Shown here one piece after another: positions 55,820 to 64,000 of a stretch of DNA of 64,000 nucleotides. This DNA is from Xenorhabdus sp. BG5 (GTDB lineage: Bacteria > Pseudomonadota > Gammaproteobacteria > Enterobacterales > Enterobacteriaceae): positions 19,603 through 83,602 of the forward strand of contig NZ_JADEUG010000016.1 in NCBI RefSeq assembly GCF_015163665.1, in the 5' to 3' direction. The translations under genes were made by a program, and so were the position numbers. Every line of letters starts with the position of its first letter. Positions within the stretch are counted from its first letter, which is position 1. Below the pieces are notes generated by a model, which was not told where the DNA came from, made no database searches, and was given only the letters and a program-made list of their open reading frames with translations.

Positions 55820-56410
55820 ATGAAAAAATTGATTGTCGGGCTGACCGGCGCGAGTGGTGCAATCTATGGTGTCAGGTTGCTGCAAGTTTTGCGGCCAATA
55901 GAAGGCATTGAAACGCATTTAGTGATCAGTCAATCAGCCCGGCAGACTCTGGCATTGGAGACGGACTATACGTTGCGAGATGTACAAGCTTTGGCAGATG
56001 TTGTACATGACAATCGTGATATTGCCGCATCCATTTCCTCTGGTTCTTTTAAGACATTGGGTATGGTGATTTTGCCTTGCTCCATAAAAACTCTATCAGG
56101 CATTGTGCATAGTTACACTGATGGCTTAATTACCCGTGCTGCGGATGTTGTTTTGAAAGAGAAGCGCAAGCTAGTGCTGGGAGTGAGGGAAACTCCCTTG
56201 CACTTGGGGCATTTGAGATTAATGACGCAGGCCGCGGAAATTGGGGCGGTGATCATGCCGCCTGTTCCGGCATTTTATCATCGTCCTGAACATATTCAGG
56301 ATATTATCGACCAGACGGTTAACCGTGTGCTTGATCAATTTGATATTGACTTGCCAGAAGATCTGTTTAGCCGTTGGCAGGGAGCTAAACCCATTGGATA
56401 TGGCATTTAA
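55820..56410 (+). CDS. ubiX: Flavin prenyltransferase UbiX
   Basis: 196 residues. KKLIVGLTGASGAIYGVRLL binds FMN, and SSGSFKTLGMVILPCSIKTL with KLVLGVRETPLHLGHLRLMT are conserved. It makes prenylated FMN, the cofactor of UbiD in ubiquinone synthesis. AGAGGAAAAC precedes the ATG. Follows purF as in many enterics. A palindromic repeat begins at its stop codon. Confidence 0.95.
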   Translation: MKKLIVGLTGASGAIYGVRLLQVLRPIEGIETHLVISQSARQTLALETDYTLRDVQALADVVHDNRDIAASISSGSFKTLGMVILPCSIKTLSGIVHSYTDGLITRAADVVLKEKRKLVLGVRETPLHLGHLRLMTQAAEIGAVIMPPVPAFYHRPEHIQDIIDQTVNRVLDQFDIDLPEDLFSRWQGAKPIGYGI

Positions 56411-56506
56411 GTTGAGTCAAGATGCGTGTAATTTCTCCCTGCGAAGCGGGGAGAAATCAGGTTTCATAGCGTGTTGTAAATGGCAACTTGAAGTTTAATG
56501 CGTATA
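56409..56506. repeat. Dispersed palindromic repeat, copy 6
   Basis: Starts AAGTTGAGTCAAGATGCGTG at the ubiX stop codon, has the central ATTTCTCCCTGC/GCGGGGAGAAAT hairpin and ends CAACTTGAAGTTTAATGCGT then ATA. Close to copies 1 and 2 but lacks the outer TATACCAATC on the left. Lies between convergent ubiX and yfcH. Confidence 0.85.
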
Positions 56507-56508
56507 GA

Positions 56509-57423
56509 TTAATAAGTATTGTCTTTTTCCTCTATGACATCTTGCAAGGCTTCTTCCAGTTGAAAATAACGGAAACCAAATCCGGCTTCTTCCAGTCTTT
56601 TGGGAATGGCTTGTTGACCTCCTAAGACTAACTCTGCGGCTTCTCCCATTATTGCTTTTAACACAAATGCAGGAATGCGCATAAAAGCAGGACGATGTAA
56701 TACAGTTGCGAGTGTGGCACTAAACAGCTCATTATGAACAGGGTAAGGCGATGTCATATTGAAGGCGCCCTGTAATTCAGGTGATACCAGCAGGTAATAA
56801 ATACCATTGACCATATCGTCAATGTGTATCCACGACATATACTGCTTGCCATTGCCGATAGCTCCCCCTAAACCTAACCGGAACAGTGGCAGCATTTTTT
56901 GCAGTGCGCCCCCTTTGGGAGCCAAGACAATGCCTGTACGTAACAGGCATACACGGGTTTTGTCACTTTGAGCCTGTAGCGCAAATTGCTCCCAACGTTC
57001 ACAAAGCTGATGGGCAAATTCATTGTGAGGAAGATCGTTTTCGGTAACGACTGCTTGTCTCTGATCACCATAATAGCCAACGGCCGAACCGGAAATAAAG
57101 ACAGATGGCGGAGATTCACTGGCCTTGATTAGCTTGCTCAATTGCTCGGTGATCTGCCAGCGGCTTTGACACAGTTTCTCTTTTTGTTTCAATATCCATC
57201 GTTTATTGATAATAGGCTCGCCGGCAAGATTGATAACAGCATCAAAGCCGTTAAGATCGCGTTGGTCATTTAACGTTGTCCAACAGGCAACGCGATCAGA
57301 AAACAGAGAATATACCTTTTGTGGTGAACGACTCAAAATGGTGATGGAATGGGAGAGCGAAATTAATTGGCAGGTCAAGCGATGACCAATTAACCCTGTT
57401 CCCCCCGTCATTAAGATACGCAT
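56509..57423 (-). CDS. yfcH: Epimerase family protein YfcH
   Basis: 304 residues from the ATG at 57423, preceded by GGGGGTGG. Rossmann motif [20 protein letters not shown] at the start, [15 protein letters not shown], then the [14 protein letters not shown] active-site block and [20 protein letters not shown]. It belongs to the TIGR01777 NAD(P)-dependent epimerase/SDR group; substrate unknown. The family DUF1731 C-terminal domain ([20 protein letters not shown]) is complete. Confidence 0.93.
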   Translation of the reverse strand: MRILMTGGTGLIGHRLTCQLISLSHSITILSRSPQKVYSLFSDRVACWTTLNDQRDLNGFDAVINLAGEPIINKRWILKQKEKLCQSRWQITEQLSKLIKASESPPSVFISGSAVGYYGDQRQAVVTENDLPHNEFAHQLCERWEQFALQAQSDKTRVCLLRTGIVLAPKGGALQKMLPLFRLGLGGAIGNGKQYMSWIHIDDMVNGIYYLLVSPELQGAFNMTSPYPVHNELFSATLATVLHRPAFMRIPAFVLKAIMGEAAELVLGGQQAIPKRLEEAGFGFRYFQLEEALQDVIEEKDNTY

Positions 57424-57559
57424 AACCACCCCCTGTAACAAAAAATAATTGTACATTGGACTATAACAAGGGATAGCTTAAGTGGCAGCAGAATATGCTG
57501 TTATCTGTTACCAATATCAAGTTTTATGGTGAAATATCTCGTCATCAGGTTATATGGAG

Positions 57560-58186
57560 TTAAGCTGCCTTATCGGCGTAGGCGGCTTGTGTTGCCGGGC
57601 GTTGGTTGATCTTATCCAGCCATTTAGCAACCGCCGGATAATCCTGTAGGTCGATTTTTTGGTGTTCATAGCATCTCGCCCACGGATAAGTGGCAATATC
57701 TGCGATACTATATTCGTTTCCGCCGAGATAAGCCGTTTTTTCCAGTTGAGTGTTTAGCACCTTGTATAAACGTTTTGATTCTTCCACGTAGCGATTAATG
57801 GCATAGGGGACAACTTCTGGAGCGTAGCGGTTGAAATGGTGATTTTGACCGAGCATTGGGCCAAAGCCGGCAACTTGCCAAAACAGCCATTGCAATTGTT
57901 CGGTACGTTCACGCAAATCTTTGCTTAATAGCTGGTCAGTTTTATTTGCCAGATAAAGTAAAATGGCCCCTGATTCGAAGATAGAGACAGGCTCTCCTCC
58001 ATCGGTGGGTTGATGATCGACAATAGCTGGGATTTTGTTATTGGGTGAAACGGCGAGAAATTCAGGTTTGAACTGTTCGCCAGTGTTGATATTGATGGGG
58101 TAGATAGTGTAAGGAATGCCGACTTCTTCAAGAAAAAGGGTGATTTTATAGCCATTTGGAGTTGGGGCATAGTATAGATCTATCAT
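57560..58186 (-). CDS. yfcG: GSH-dependent disulfide-bond oxidoreductase YfcG
   Basis: 208 residues. Glutathione-transferase fold with N-terminal IDLYYAPTPNGYKITLFLEE, SPNNKIPAIVDHQPTDGGEP and FESGAILLYLANKT, and C-terminal QWLFWQVAGFGPMLGQNHHF. E. coli YfcG is a Nu-class GST with strong disulfide reductase activity. GGAGGTTATAT precedes the ATG. Slightly shorter at its C-terminus than E. coli YfcG. Confidence 0.93.
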   Translation of the reverse strand: MIDLYYAPTPNGYKITLFLEEVGIPYTIYPININTGEQFKPEFLAVSPNNKIPAIVDHQPTDGGEPVSIFESGAILLYLANKTDQLLSKDLRERTEQLQWLFWQVAGFGPMLGQNHHFNRYAPEVVPYAINRYVEESKRLYKVLNTQLEKTAYLGGNEYSIADIATYPWARCYEHQKIDLQDYPAVAKWLDKINQRPATQAAYADKAA

Positions 58187-58310
58187 ATAACCTCCAGCGA
58201 TAATAACTTTCTGAAAAATGTAATGATGTTACCTTACCATCGTTGGTTTATAAATGTTATAAATTTACTGCAAAAAATAACAGGCAACTCATTGATAAAA
58301 GGTTTTTAGA

Positions 58311-58829
58311 ATGATGCAAGAAAAATCAGTAGATATTGAATGGATTGACATCGTCAATGAAGACAATGAAGTCATTGCTCAATCGTCTCGTCAGCAGATG
58401 AGAGTACAGAACTTGAGGCATCGTGCTACTTATATTGTCGTGCATGATGGGATGGGCAAAATTCTGGTTCAGCATCGGACAGAAACGAAAGACTTTTATC
58501 CGGGAAAATTGGATGCAACAGCAGGTGGTGTTGTTATGGTGGGAGAAACTTTGCTTGAAGCTGCGCGTCGGGAAGCAGAAGAGGAACTGGGGATTGCAGG
58601 TATTCCTTTTGCCGAACATGGTGTTTTTTATTATGAAGAGGACATTTGTCGTATATGGGGTGGTTTGTTCAGTTGTGTCAGTCGTGGACCATTTGCATTG
58701 CAGGAAGAAGAAGTCGCCGCAGTTTACTGGCTAACGCCGCAAGAAATCACTGCCCGTTGTGATGAATTCACGCAGGATTCACTAAAAGCGCTCTCCTTAT
58801 GGTTAACGCGTAACTATCAAGTGGAGTAG
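58311..58829 (+). CDS. yfcD: Nudix hydrolase YfcD
   Basis: 172 residues. The Nudix box is [20 protein letters not shown] followed by ELGI, with all conserved Glu residues. The N-terminal [20 protein letters not shown] and [20 protein letters not shown] are typical of the YfcD/IDI-like subgroup. It hydrolyses a nucleoside-diphosphate derivative that has not been identified. Last gene of the conserved E. coli-like order. A strong hairpin follows. Confidence 0.92.
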   Translation: MMQEKSVDIEWIDIVNEDNEVIAQSSRQQMRVQNLRHRATYIVVHDGMGKILVQHRTETKDFYPGKLDATAGGVVMVGETLLEAARREAEEELGIAGIPFAEHGVFYYEEDICRIWGGLFSCVSRGPFALQEEEVAAVYWLTPQEITARCDEFTQDSLKALSLWLTRNYQVE

Positions 58830-58902
58830 TTTTAACTATCATTGACAATTATTTGTTACTGGTATGAGGACCTTCCGTTGATATTAAATAATCATTTAAA
58901 AC

Positions 58903-58937
58903 AGGAGTATGTATATCTACAATACATACTCCTTATT
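58903..58937. terminator. Strong hairpin after yfcD
   Basis: AGGAGTATGTAT (58903-58914) and ATACATACTCCT (58922-58933) form a perfect 12-bp stem with a 7-nt loop, then TATTTTA. It stands between convergent yfcD and the crystallin-like gene. Confidence 0.8.
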
Positions 58938-58988
58938 TTATAAAATTTAATAAACGGAATGTGAGGTTGTTAATTTAATATTTCGGTT

Positions 58989-59615
58989 TTATTTATTGTC
59001 AGAAAAATTTTCCAAGAAGAATATAAAATGATAACCATCTACTTTTTCAAATCGCATATAGGGTGGTTTAGTCGTATCATAAGTGACGATATCAAGATCT
59101 GTACCATTATAAGTAAAATAGACGGAACCTTGAGTGACAGGAATATTATTCTGATCAAAGACGACAACGAATGTAACATATTGTTGACCATCTTTGGGAA
59201 TTAAACCAACTATTTCATAGTCTCCATTCGAATAGCAATCTACAGGGTTAGGAATTTTATAGGTTTGAATATGAGCTCTAAATACTTGATCGATACCTGA
59301 TTCGTTAATTAATTTTACTGCGAGTAAATCACGATTTGAGGGTGAGACAATAAACTTTGATAACCCTTGAATATCGCTGATATCTGGCTGGCTTGTATCC
59401 CATTCACGATAAATTTGTCCGGGTTGACTGTCATTGCCATGTCGCCAAGCGAATACGACAGAGCCTGTTCCAATTTCAACGGAAAGAAATTTATCATTTA
59501 ATGGCGTGCCAATTAGATTGATTTCTGTACTATTTTCTGGGTATTCATAACAAGCCCCAGTATAATTTTTTCCAGTATAAAATATAGCGCCATTAGTTAA
59601 TTTATCTTTAGACAT
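58989..59615 (-). CDS. Beta/gamma-crystallin-like small protein
   Basis: 208 residues, no signal peptide. Residues 8-85 look like a beta/gamma-crystallin module: GAIFYTGKNYTGACYEYPEN, then PLNDKFLSVEIGTGSVVFAW and RHGN, with the Y/FxxxxYxG and later strand pattern. The second half (YVTFVVVFDQNNIPVTQGSV, then FTYNGTDLDIVTYD) is a separate beta domain. I do not know its function. It starts with ATG after AAGGATAATAG. It is AT-rich, stands between yfcD and the NRPS, and both genes are on the same strand, so it could be made from the same transcript if the intervening terminator leaks. Confidence 0.6.
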   Translation of the reverse strand: MSKDKLTNGAIFYTGKNYTGACYEYPENSTEINLIGTPLNDKFLSVEIGTGSVVFAWRHGNDSQPGQIYREWDTSQPDISDIQGLSKFIVSPSNRDLLAVKLINESGIDQVFRAHIQTYKIPNPVDCYSNGDYEIVGLIPKDGQQYVTFVVVFDQNNIPVTQGSVYFTYNGTDLDIVTYDTTKPPYMRFEKVDGYHFIFFLENFSDNK

Positions 59616-59697
59616 AATAACTATTATCCTTATATTTTGTTACGGAAGTGAATATCTAAATGGGTTTTCATCATACTGAGAGTCTCTGATGTTGGAG

Positions 59698-59730
59698 TTC
59701 CTTACCCCGCGCGGCGCACGGGGTAAGGAA
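59698..59730. other. GC-rich perfect hairpin in the NRPS-crystallin gap
   Basis: TTCCTTACCCCG (59698-59709) pairs with CGGGGTAAGGAA (59719-59730) around a 9-nt GC-rich loop, in otherwise AT-rich DNA, 83 bp upstream of the crystallin-like start. No T-run on either strand. The gap 59616-59932 holds no gene besides this and the terminator at 59869. Confidence 0.65.
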
Positions 59731-59868
59731 TACGCCTGCCATTTTGAAACGTTATTTAGGATAAGAATCTTAGTTTATATGTCAAGATAATGGGTATCTT
59801 TTATATTGGATCTTGTCTTTAAAATATATTCATTTAATTTATATTCTTTTCTATTAATAAATGTCGAA

Positions 59869-59897
59869 AAACCTCGTTATTTTCAACGAGGTTTTTT
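59869..59897. terminator. Bidirectional terminator after the NRPS gene
   Basis: AAACCTCGTT pairs with AACGAGGTTT around a 6-nt loop. The T-run is strong on the plus strand (TTTTTT) and weaker on the minus strand, where NRPS transcription arrives. A second GC-rich hairpin GGCAGCC/GGCTGCC at 59910-59926 lies nearer the stop codon. Confidence 0.75.
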
Positions 59898-59932
59898 GTT
59901 AGCGGATAAGGCAGCCATTGGCTGCCAGAAAT

Positions 59933-62900
59933 TTATGAGATTATATTTACACCCGCTATGGCCGATGCTAACCCTTGAACGAAAGGTTGACGCATAATTG
60001 TTATGTGATCACCAGATAAAGTTTCGGAGATAACTTCCCCAGTAACCAGCGTTTTCCATCCATCAATCATGTTTTCGGCAGAGATATCTTGTCCTTCATA
60101 CTCTTGGTTATCGCTAGCCAGAAACAGGTGGAGTCTCCCTGAATAGCGCTCTTGCGGCTGATAAGTTGCCAAAGAGTGGGCCTTGAAGACATTTAAATAG
60201 GCAGAGATTTCCTTAGATTCAAGTTGAGGAGGTAAGAGTTCCTCTTCAATGAGACGAAGTCGCAAGTTATCGAATTGCTCTTCTTCTGTCATGGATTGGA
60301 ATTCTTCTTCGGTAAAGTTTTCCTCTGCACCCGCCAATGCAGCAAGCACATTACCAAACTCGACCAGCCAGCGACTATTAGACCATTCTGATTCGCGCTT
60401 TTGGGTTAAGCTTTCCAGAGGGGATTCGCTATCGACTAAAGCCAGTAAGCCAATGCTTTCACCTTGTTGGACGAGTTGTCGGGCCATTTCGAATACGAGC
60501 CAGCCTCCGAAAGAGTGTCCAGCTAAATAGTAAGGGCCATTGGGTTGAACTTTCTTAAGATCATCGATCATAACGCTGGCCATTGCCTCAAGGCCGTTCA
60601 TCTCAAGGTATGGTGGGAGATCGCTGCGTCCATCTAACTCTGGTGATTGCATACCCCAAACGGAATAAACACCTTCCAATGCTGTCGCCAATTCCCGCAA
60701 ATAGAGCACGTGTCCTCCGGCGCCGGGAGCAAAGAACAGCGGTGTTGCTTTGAGGTTTTGTGACAGGCCGACCATAGAACCAACATGGATATTATCTCGA
60801 TCTTCAATGGCGCGGGCTTGTTCTTTGATAGTGGTAAACGTCATCAAGCTCGCCATCATATTCTGCTGAAGTCCAAGTTTTTCTATTGCTAAAGAGCCGG
60901 CTTTCAATATAAGCAATGAATGGCCTCCTAACTCAAAGAAATGGTCATGACGGCTGACACGCTCTAATCCCAGCAGATCCTGCCAAATTTGAGCCAGTTT
61001 TATTTCAACCTCACCTTGGGGGGCTTCATAATCACGGGTTACGATGGCAGCTTGATCGGGAGCAGGGAATGCCTGACGGTCGATTTTGCCATTAGAGGTA
61101 AGCGGGAAAGCGTCAAGGATGACAAAGGCGCTGGGTAGCATAAACTCGGCAAGCTGCTGAGCAAGCTGCTGACGCAGTTCACTGGGAACCAAGTTTACAC
61201 CGGATTCAGGCTGAACATATGCGACGAGACGTTTATCATCAGGTGTTATTTCTCGAACAAGGACAATAGCATCTTGTATTCCCTGACATTGCGCCAGGCG
61301 AGTTTCTATTTCACCCAGTTCAATGCGGAAACCACGGATCTTAACCTGAAAATCATTGCGCCCTAAATATTCAATCGTGCCATCGGGTAGCCAACGCCCC
61401 AGATCGCCGGTTTTGTACATGCGGGCATGGGGTTGCTCGCTAAACGGATCAGCCACAAATTTTTCTGCTGTCAGATCGGGACGATTAAGATAACCACGGG
61501 CCACACCTGCTCCACCGATATGAATTTCACCACTGACACCGAGAGGAACCGGCTTCCCAAAGGCATCCAGAATATAAATACGGGTATTCGGCAATGGATA
61601 GCCAATCGGGATGTTATCAGTGATATCAGTCGTTCCATCCACTTTTAATGTGGTCGCAATGACCGTGGTTTCGGTAGGACCATAAGAGTTAATCCAACGG
61701 CAGGATTGCGTTTCTGGTATAGATTGCCAACTGATTAAATGGCGCAGTTCCGCTTTCTCGCCACCGACGATAACGGTGCGCAGATATTGGCCGAAACCAC
61801 TGCGTCCCGCCATCATCTCTTGTACCCATTGATGCCAGAAGGCGGTCGGCATATCCATGATAGTGATTTTCTGCTTATTTAACAGATCGACAAATTCTGC
61901 ATCCGGTACACGGATATGGGCAGGGCGCAGCACCAGAGTTGCGCCCGAGGCGAGGGTAGGGAAAATATCGGATACCGAGGTATCAAAAGCGATAGTCGCA
62001 AATTGCAGGATACGATCCCCTAATTGTGGCTCGCTGGTCTGGTGCTGTGCATGGATAAAGTTCACCACATTGCGGTGCTCCAGCATCACGCCTTTGGGCT
62101 GGCCGGTGGAGCCGGAAGTATAGATAATATAGGCCAGATGATGGGGTTGAAGCTGAACATCAGGATTATGGGCTGGCTGTTTTGCCCTGTTATTGCGGTG
62201 GCTTTCATCATCCAGCAACCAGACGGGGATATCTGATATTGGCAACAGTCCCTGTAAAGGGTGTTGTGTCAGCAATAACACCGGTTTGCTGTCCGACAGT
62301 TGATACGCCAGACGTTCGGCCGGGTATTCGGGATCAAGCGGAACATAGCCGGCTCCTGCTTTAAGGATAGCGTACAAACCAATAATCAAATCCAGACTGC
62401 GATCAACACAGATTGCCACGCGATCATCAGGGCGTACCCCCGCGGCAATCAGCTGGTGTGCCAGTTGGTTAGCATGACGGTTCAGTGCTGCGTAACTCAG
62501 TTCGTTTTCGCCAAAGACCAATGCAATCGCATCCGGTGTGCGTGCTGCCTGCTGTTCAAACAGTTGATGGATTAAGGCGTCTTGCGGATAGTCTATCGCC
62601 GTATCGTTAAAACCCTCCAGTAATTGCGTACGTTCGGCCCGTGGCAAGATATCGATAGTGTGGATAGGCTGATCAGGTGCATATTGCAGCGCAGTCACAA
62701 TGCCTTCCAGTGCCGTCTTCATATAGGCAGTAATGCGTACCGGATTAATTTGCTGGCTGCATTGTGCGGTCAGTGCAAATCCGTCATCAAAATCGTCCAC
62801 ATCCAGGGATAAGGGGTAGTTACTGCGCTCTTCACTGTCCAACACCTGAATACCGTCCCAAGCCAATGAATGCGCCGCTTCCTCATCACGCGGGCTGTGA

Positions 62901-64000
62901 CGGAAATTTAGCAGGCTGTTAAACAATGGCAATGAGGCTGGCACGCCGCTGCACCGCTGGGCTATCGCCAGAGGGGTTTGTTCATGATCCAGTAATTCGC
63001 TCAGGCGCTGGTAAGTTTCCTGTACCGCCTGTTTTACGGTACGGGTCTGTAATTGGATACGGACTGGCAGGGTATTGATAAACATCCCCAGCACCTGTGA
63101 AGCGCCCATGCCCCCCTGTAAGCGGCCCAATAACACCGTACCGAATACCACATCTTCACGGCCAACGAACTGTGCCAGAACCTGCGCCCAGGCCACATGG
63201 AACAGTACAGCTGCGCTGATACCCGATTGACGGGCGCAATCCCGGATCTGTTGTGCCAGTTCCTCATCTAAGGTGACAATATCTTCCACGATTTTATCGT
63301 GTTTATCGCGGCTATTCCCCTGTACATCCAGTAACCCAAAGGGTAGGGTCGGTTCTTCCACGTCGCCCAGTAACTGCTGGAAATAAGCCTGATGCACTTC
63401 AATCGGCACCTGACGGGTCTGGGCGATAAAATTGCGGTAAGGCAATGGGGCGGGCAGGGGTGCGGCTTCTCCGAGGATCAGTGTCTGCACTTCACTGAAA
63501 ATGATTTCCAGCGACAGATGGTCACAAACCAGATGGTGATGCAGCAGGCTTAACCACCATTGATCGGTATCAGGATCCTGGGCGATGTAAGCGGCCAGTA
63601 ATGGCGCCTGAGTAATATCTAACCGTATGCTGTCCGGATCAGTCAGACGCCGTAGCTGGGTTTCGGCACGTTCTCCTGCGGATAACGTCAGCTCTGTGAT
63701 TGGCAGGGGCGCATGACGGTAGACCACTTGCACGGGGATCGGAAGTTCCTGCCAGTGGAAGGCACTGCGTTGAATATCGTGCCGGTCAATCACCTGTTGC
63801 AATGCCCGCAAGAAACTCGTCAGCCGTGGCCGGCTGTCAAAGTGCATCAGAATATTTTCAAGGTAGGTGTCACCGGTTTCTGCCAGTAGATGGTGGAACA
63901 GAATGCCTTCCTGCAAGGGGCCAAGCGGGTAAATATCCTGAATATTGGCGACGCCGTCCGGGACATGGTCAACAATACGGTCAATTTGGGCCTGGGTTAA
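59933..64000 (-). CDS. Non-ribosomal peptide synthetase, terminal C-A-T-TE module (partial)
   Basis: The frame is open to the right edge: 28 further residues precede the first Met and include DIYPLGP, leading into LQEGILFHHLLAETGDTYLE, the start of a condensation domain of the dual epimerisation/condensation style. Its active-site motif reads HHLVCDH instead of HHxxxDG. The adenylation domain has YIIYTSGSTGQPKGVMLEH, FDTSVSDIF, NSYGPTETTV, GYLNRPDLT, YKTGDLGRW and NGKIDR. The carrier domain has FFELGGHSLLILKA. The C-terminal thioesterase has GHSFGGW, LVDSE and GDHITIM, so the peptide is released here. Product unknown. Confidence 0.95.
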   Translation of the reverse strand, partial: LTQAQIDRIVDHVPDGVANIQDIYPLGPLQEGILFHHLLAETGDTYLENILMHFDSRPRLTSFLRALQQVIDRHDIQRSAFHWQELPIPVQVVYRHAPLPITELTLSAGERAETQLRRLTDPDSIRLDITQAPLLAAYIAQDPDTDQWWLSLLHHHLVCDHLSLEIIFSEVQTLILGEAAPLPAPLPYRNFIAQTRQVPIEVHQAYFQQLLGDVEEPTLPFGLLDVQGNSRDKHDKIVEDIVTLDEELAQQIRDCARQSGISAAVLFHVAWAQVLAQFVGREDVVFGTVLLGRLQGGMGASQVLGMFINTLPVRIQLQTRTVKQAVQETYQRLSELLDHEQTPLAIAQRCSGVPASLPLFNSLLNFRHSPRDEEAAHSLAWDGIQVLDSEERSNYPLSLDVDDFDDGFALTAQCSQQINPVRITAYMKTALEGIVTALQYAPDQPIHTIDILPRAERTQLLEGFNDTAIDYPQDALIHQLFEQQAARTPDAIALVFGENELSYAALNRHANQLAHQLIAAGVRPDDRVAICVDRSLDLIIGLYAILKAGAGYVPLDPEYPAERLAYQLSDSKPVLLLTQHPLQGLLPISDIPVWLLDDESHRNNRAKQPAHNPDVQLQPHHLAYIIYTSGSTGQPKGVMLEHRNVVNFIHAQHQTSEPQLGDRILQFATIAFDTSVSDIFPTLASGATLVLRPAHIRVPDAEFVDLLNKQKITIMDMPTAFWHQWVQEMMAGRSGFGQYLRTVIVGGEKAELRHLISWQSIPETQSCRWINSYGPTETTVIATTLKVDGTTDITDNIPIGYPLPNTRIYILDAFGKPVPLGVSGEIHIGGAGVARGYLNRPDLTAEKFVADPFSEQPHARMYKTGDLGRWLPDGTIEYLGRNDFQVKIRGFRIELGEIETRLAQCQGIQDAIVLVREITPDDKRLVAYVQPESGVNLVPSELRQQLAQQLAEFMLPSAFVILDAFPLTSNGKIDRQAFPAPDQAAIVTRDYEAPQGEVEIKLAQIWQDLLGLERVSRHDHFFELGGHSLLILKAGSLAIEKLGLQQNMMASLMTFTTIKEQARAIEDRDNIHVGSMVGLSQNLKATPLFFAPGAGGHVLYLRELATALEGVYSVWGMQSPELDGRSDLPPYLEMNGLEAMASVMIDDLKKVQPNGPYYLAGHSFGGWLVFEMARQLVQQGESIGLLALVDSESPLESLTQKRESEWSNSRWLVEFGNVLAALAGAEENFTEEEFQSMTEEEQFDNLRLRLIEEELLPPQLESKEISAYLNVFKAHSLATYQPQERYSGRLHLFLASDNQEYEGQDISAENMIDGWKTLVTGEVISETLSGDHITIMRQPFVQGLASAIAGVNIIS

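Noticed and set aside
60249..62812. Several plus-strand open frames opposite the NRPS gene
   Set aside because: They mirror the conserved C, A and TE domains on the coding strand and lack independent gene signals.

Overview
The window looks like a chromosome segment of a Xenorhabdus/Photorhabdus-type member of the Enterobacterales. From about 13.5 kb to 58.8 kb the housekeeping gene order follows the E. coli mlaA-fadL-fadIJ-sixA-smrB-prmB-aroC-yfcA-epmC-yfcL-mnmC-fabB-pdxB-usg-truA-dedA-accD-folC-dedD-cvpA-purF-ubiX-yfcH-yfcG-yfcD series. The assignment to genus is an inference from moderately AT-rich DNA, a dispersed palindromic repeat, a non-ribosomal peptide synthetase (NRPS) and the phage tail type. 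No rRNA or intact tRNA gene is present.

Region 1 (1-13130) is the right part of a prophage. It begins with small exported or membrane proteins, including one with an LprI-like (DUF1311) domain. A dense regulatory block follows: an Arc-type ribbon-helix-helix (RHH) repressor divergent from a second small RHH protein, a KilA-N protein, a P22-type antirepressor, a RelBE-type toxin-antitoxin pair and a Rha-type regulator. RNA hairpins and operators lie between them. Next comes a compact contractile-tail baseplate operon: Dit-like, plug, hub, Gp138-type spike, gp25-like, gpJ, DUF2612, fibre and fibre chaperone. At 13356-13380 a 25-nt piece matching the 5' part of tRNA-Arg(CCU) (argW) lies on the minus strand between phage and mlaA. 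It probably marks the attachment site.

Region 2 (13566-21696) holds lipid and fatty-acid genes (mlaA, fadL, yfcZ, fadI, fadJ) with three FadR-like sites, then sixA and smrB. Region 3 (21.8-29.9 kb) is a complete histidine-utilisation cluster inserted between smrB and prmB. It has two transcription units, hutI-hutG-hutC and hutU-hutH-permease, each preceded by the same TGTATATACA operator core.

Region 4 (30.0-46.6 kb) carries prmB, aroC, yfcA, epmC and yfcL. An AT-rich insert encodes a tail-anchored coiled-coil protein coupled to a GNAT acetyltransferase. Then come mnmC and fabB, a tripartite tricarboxylate transporter (tctCBA) divergent from its two-component system tctDE, and a DMT exporter divergent from an AraC-type regulator. 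Region 5 (46.7-56.4 kb) is the pdxB to ubiX supra-operon with a near-canonical PurR box before cvpA-purF. Region 6 (56.5-64 kb) has yfcH, yfcG and yfcD, a beta/gamma-crystallin-like small protein, and the terminal C-A-T-TE module of an NRPS that runs off the right edge.

A palindromic repeat of about 70-105 bp occurs at least six times between genes in the chromosomal part.
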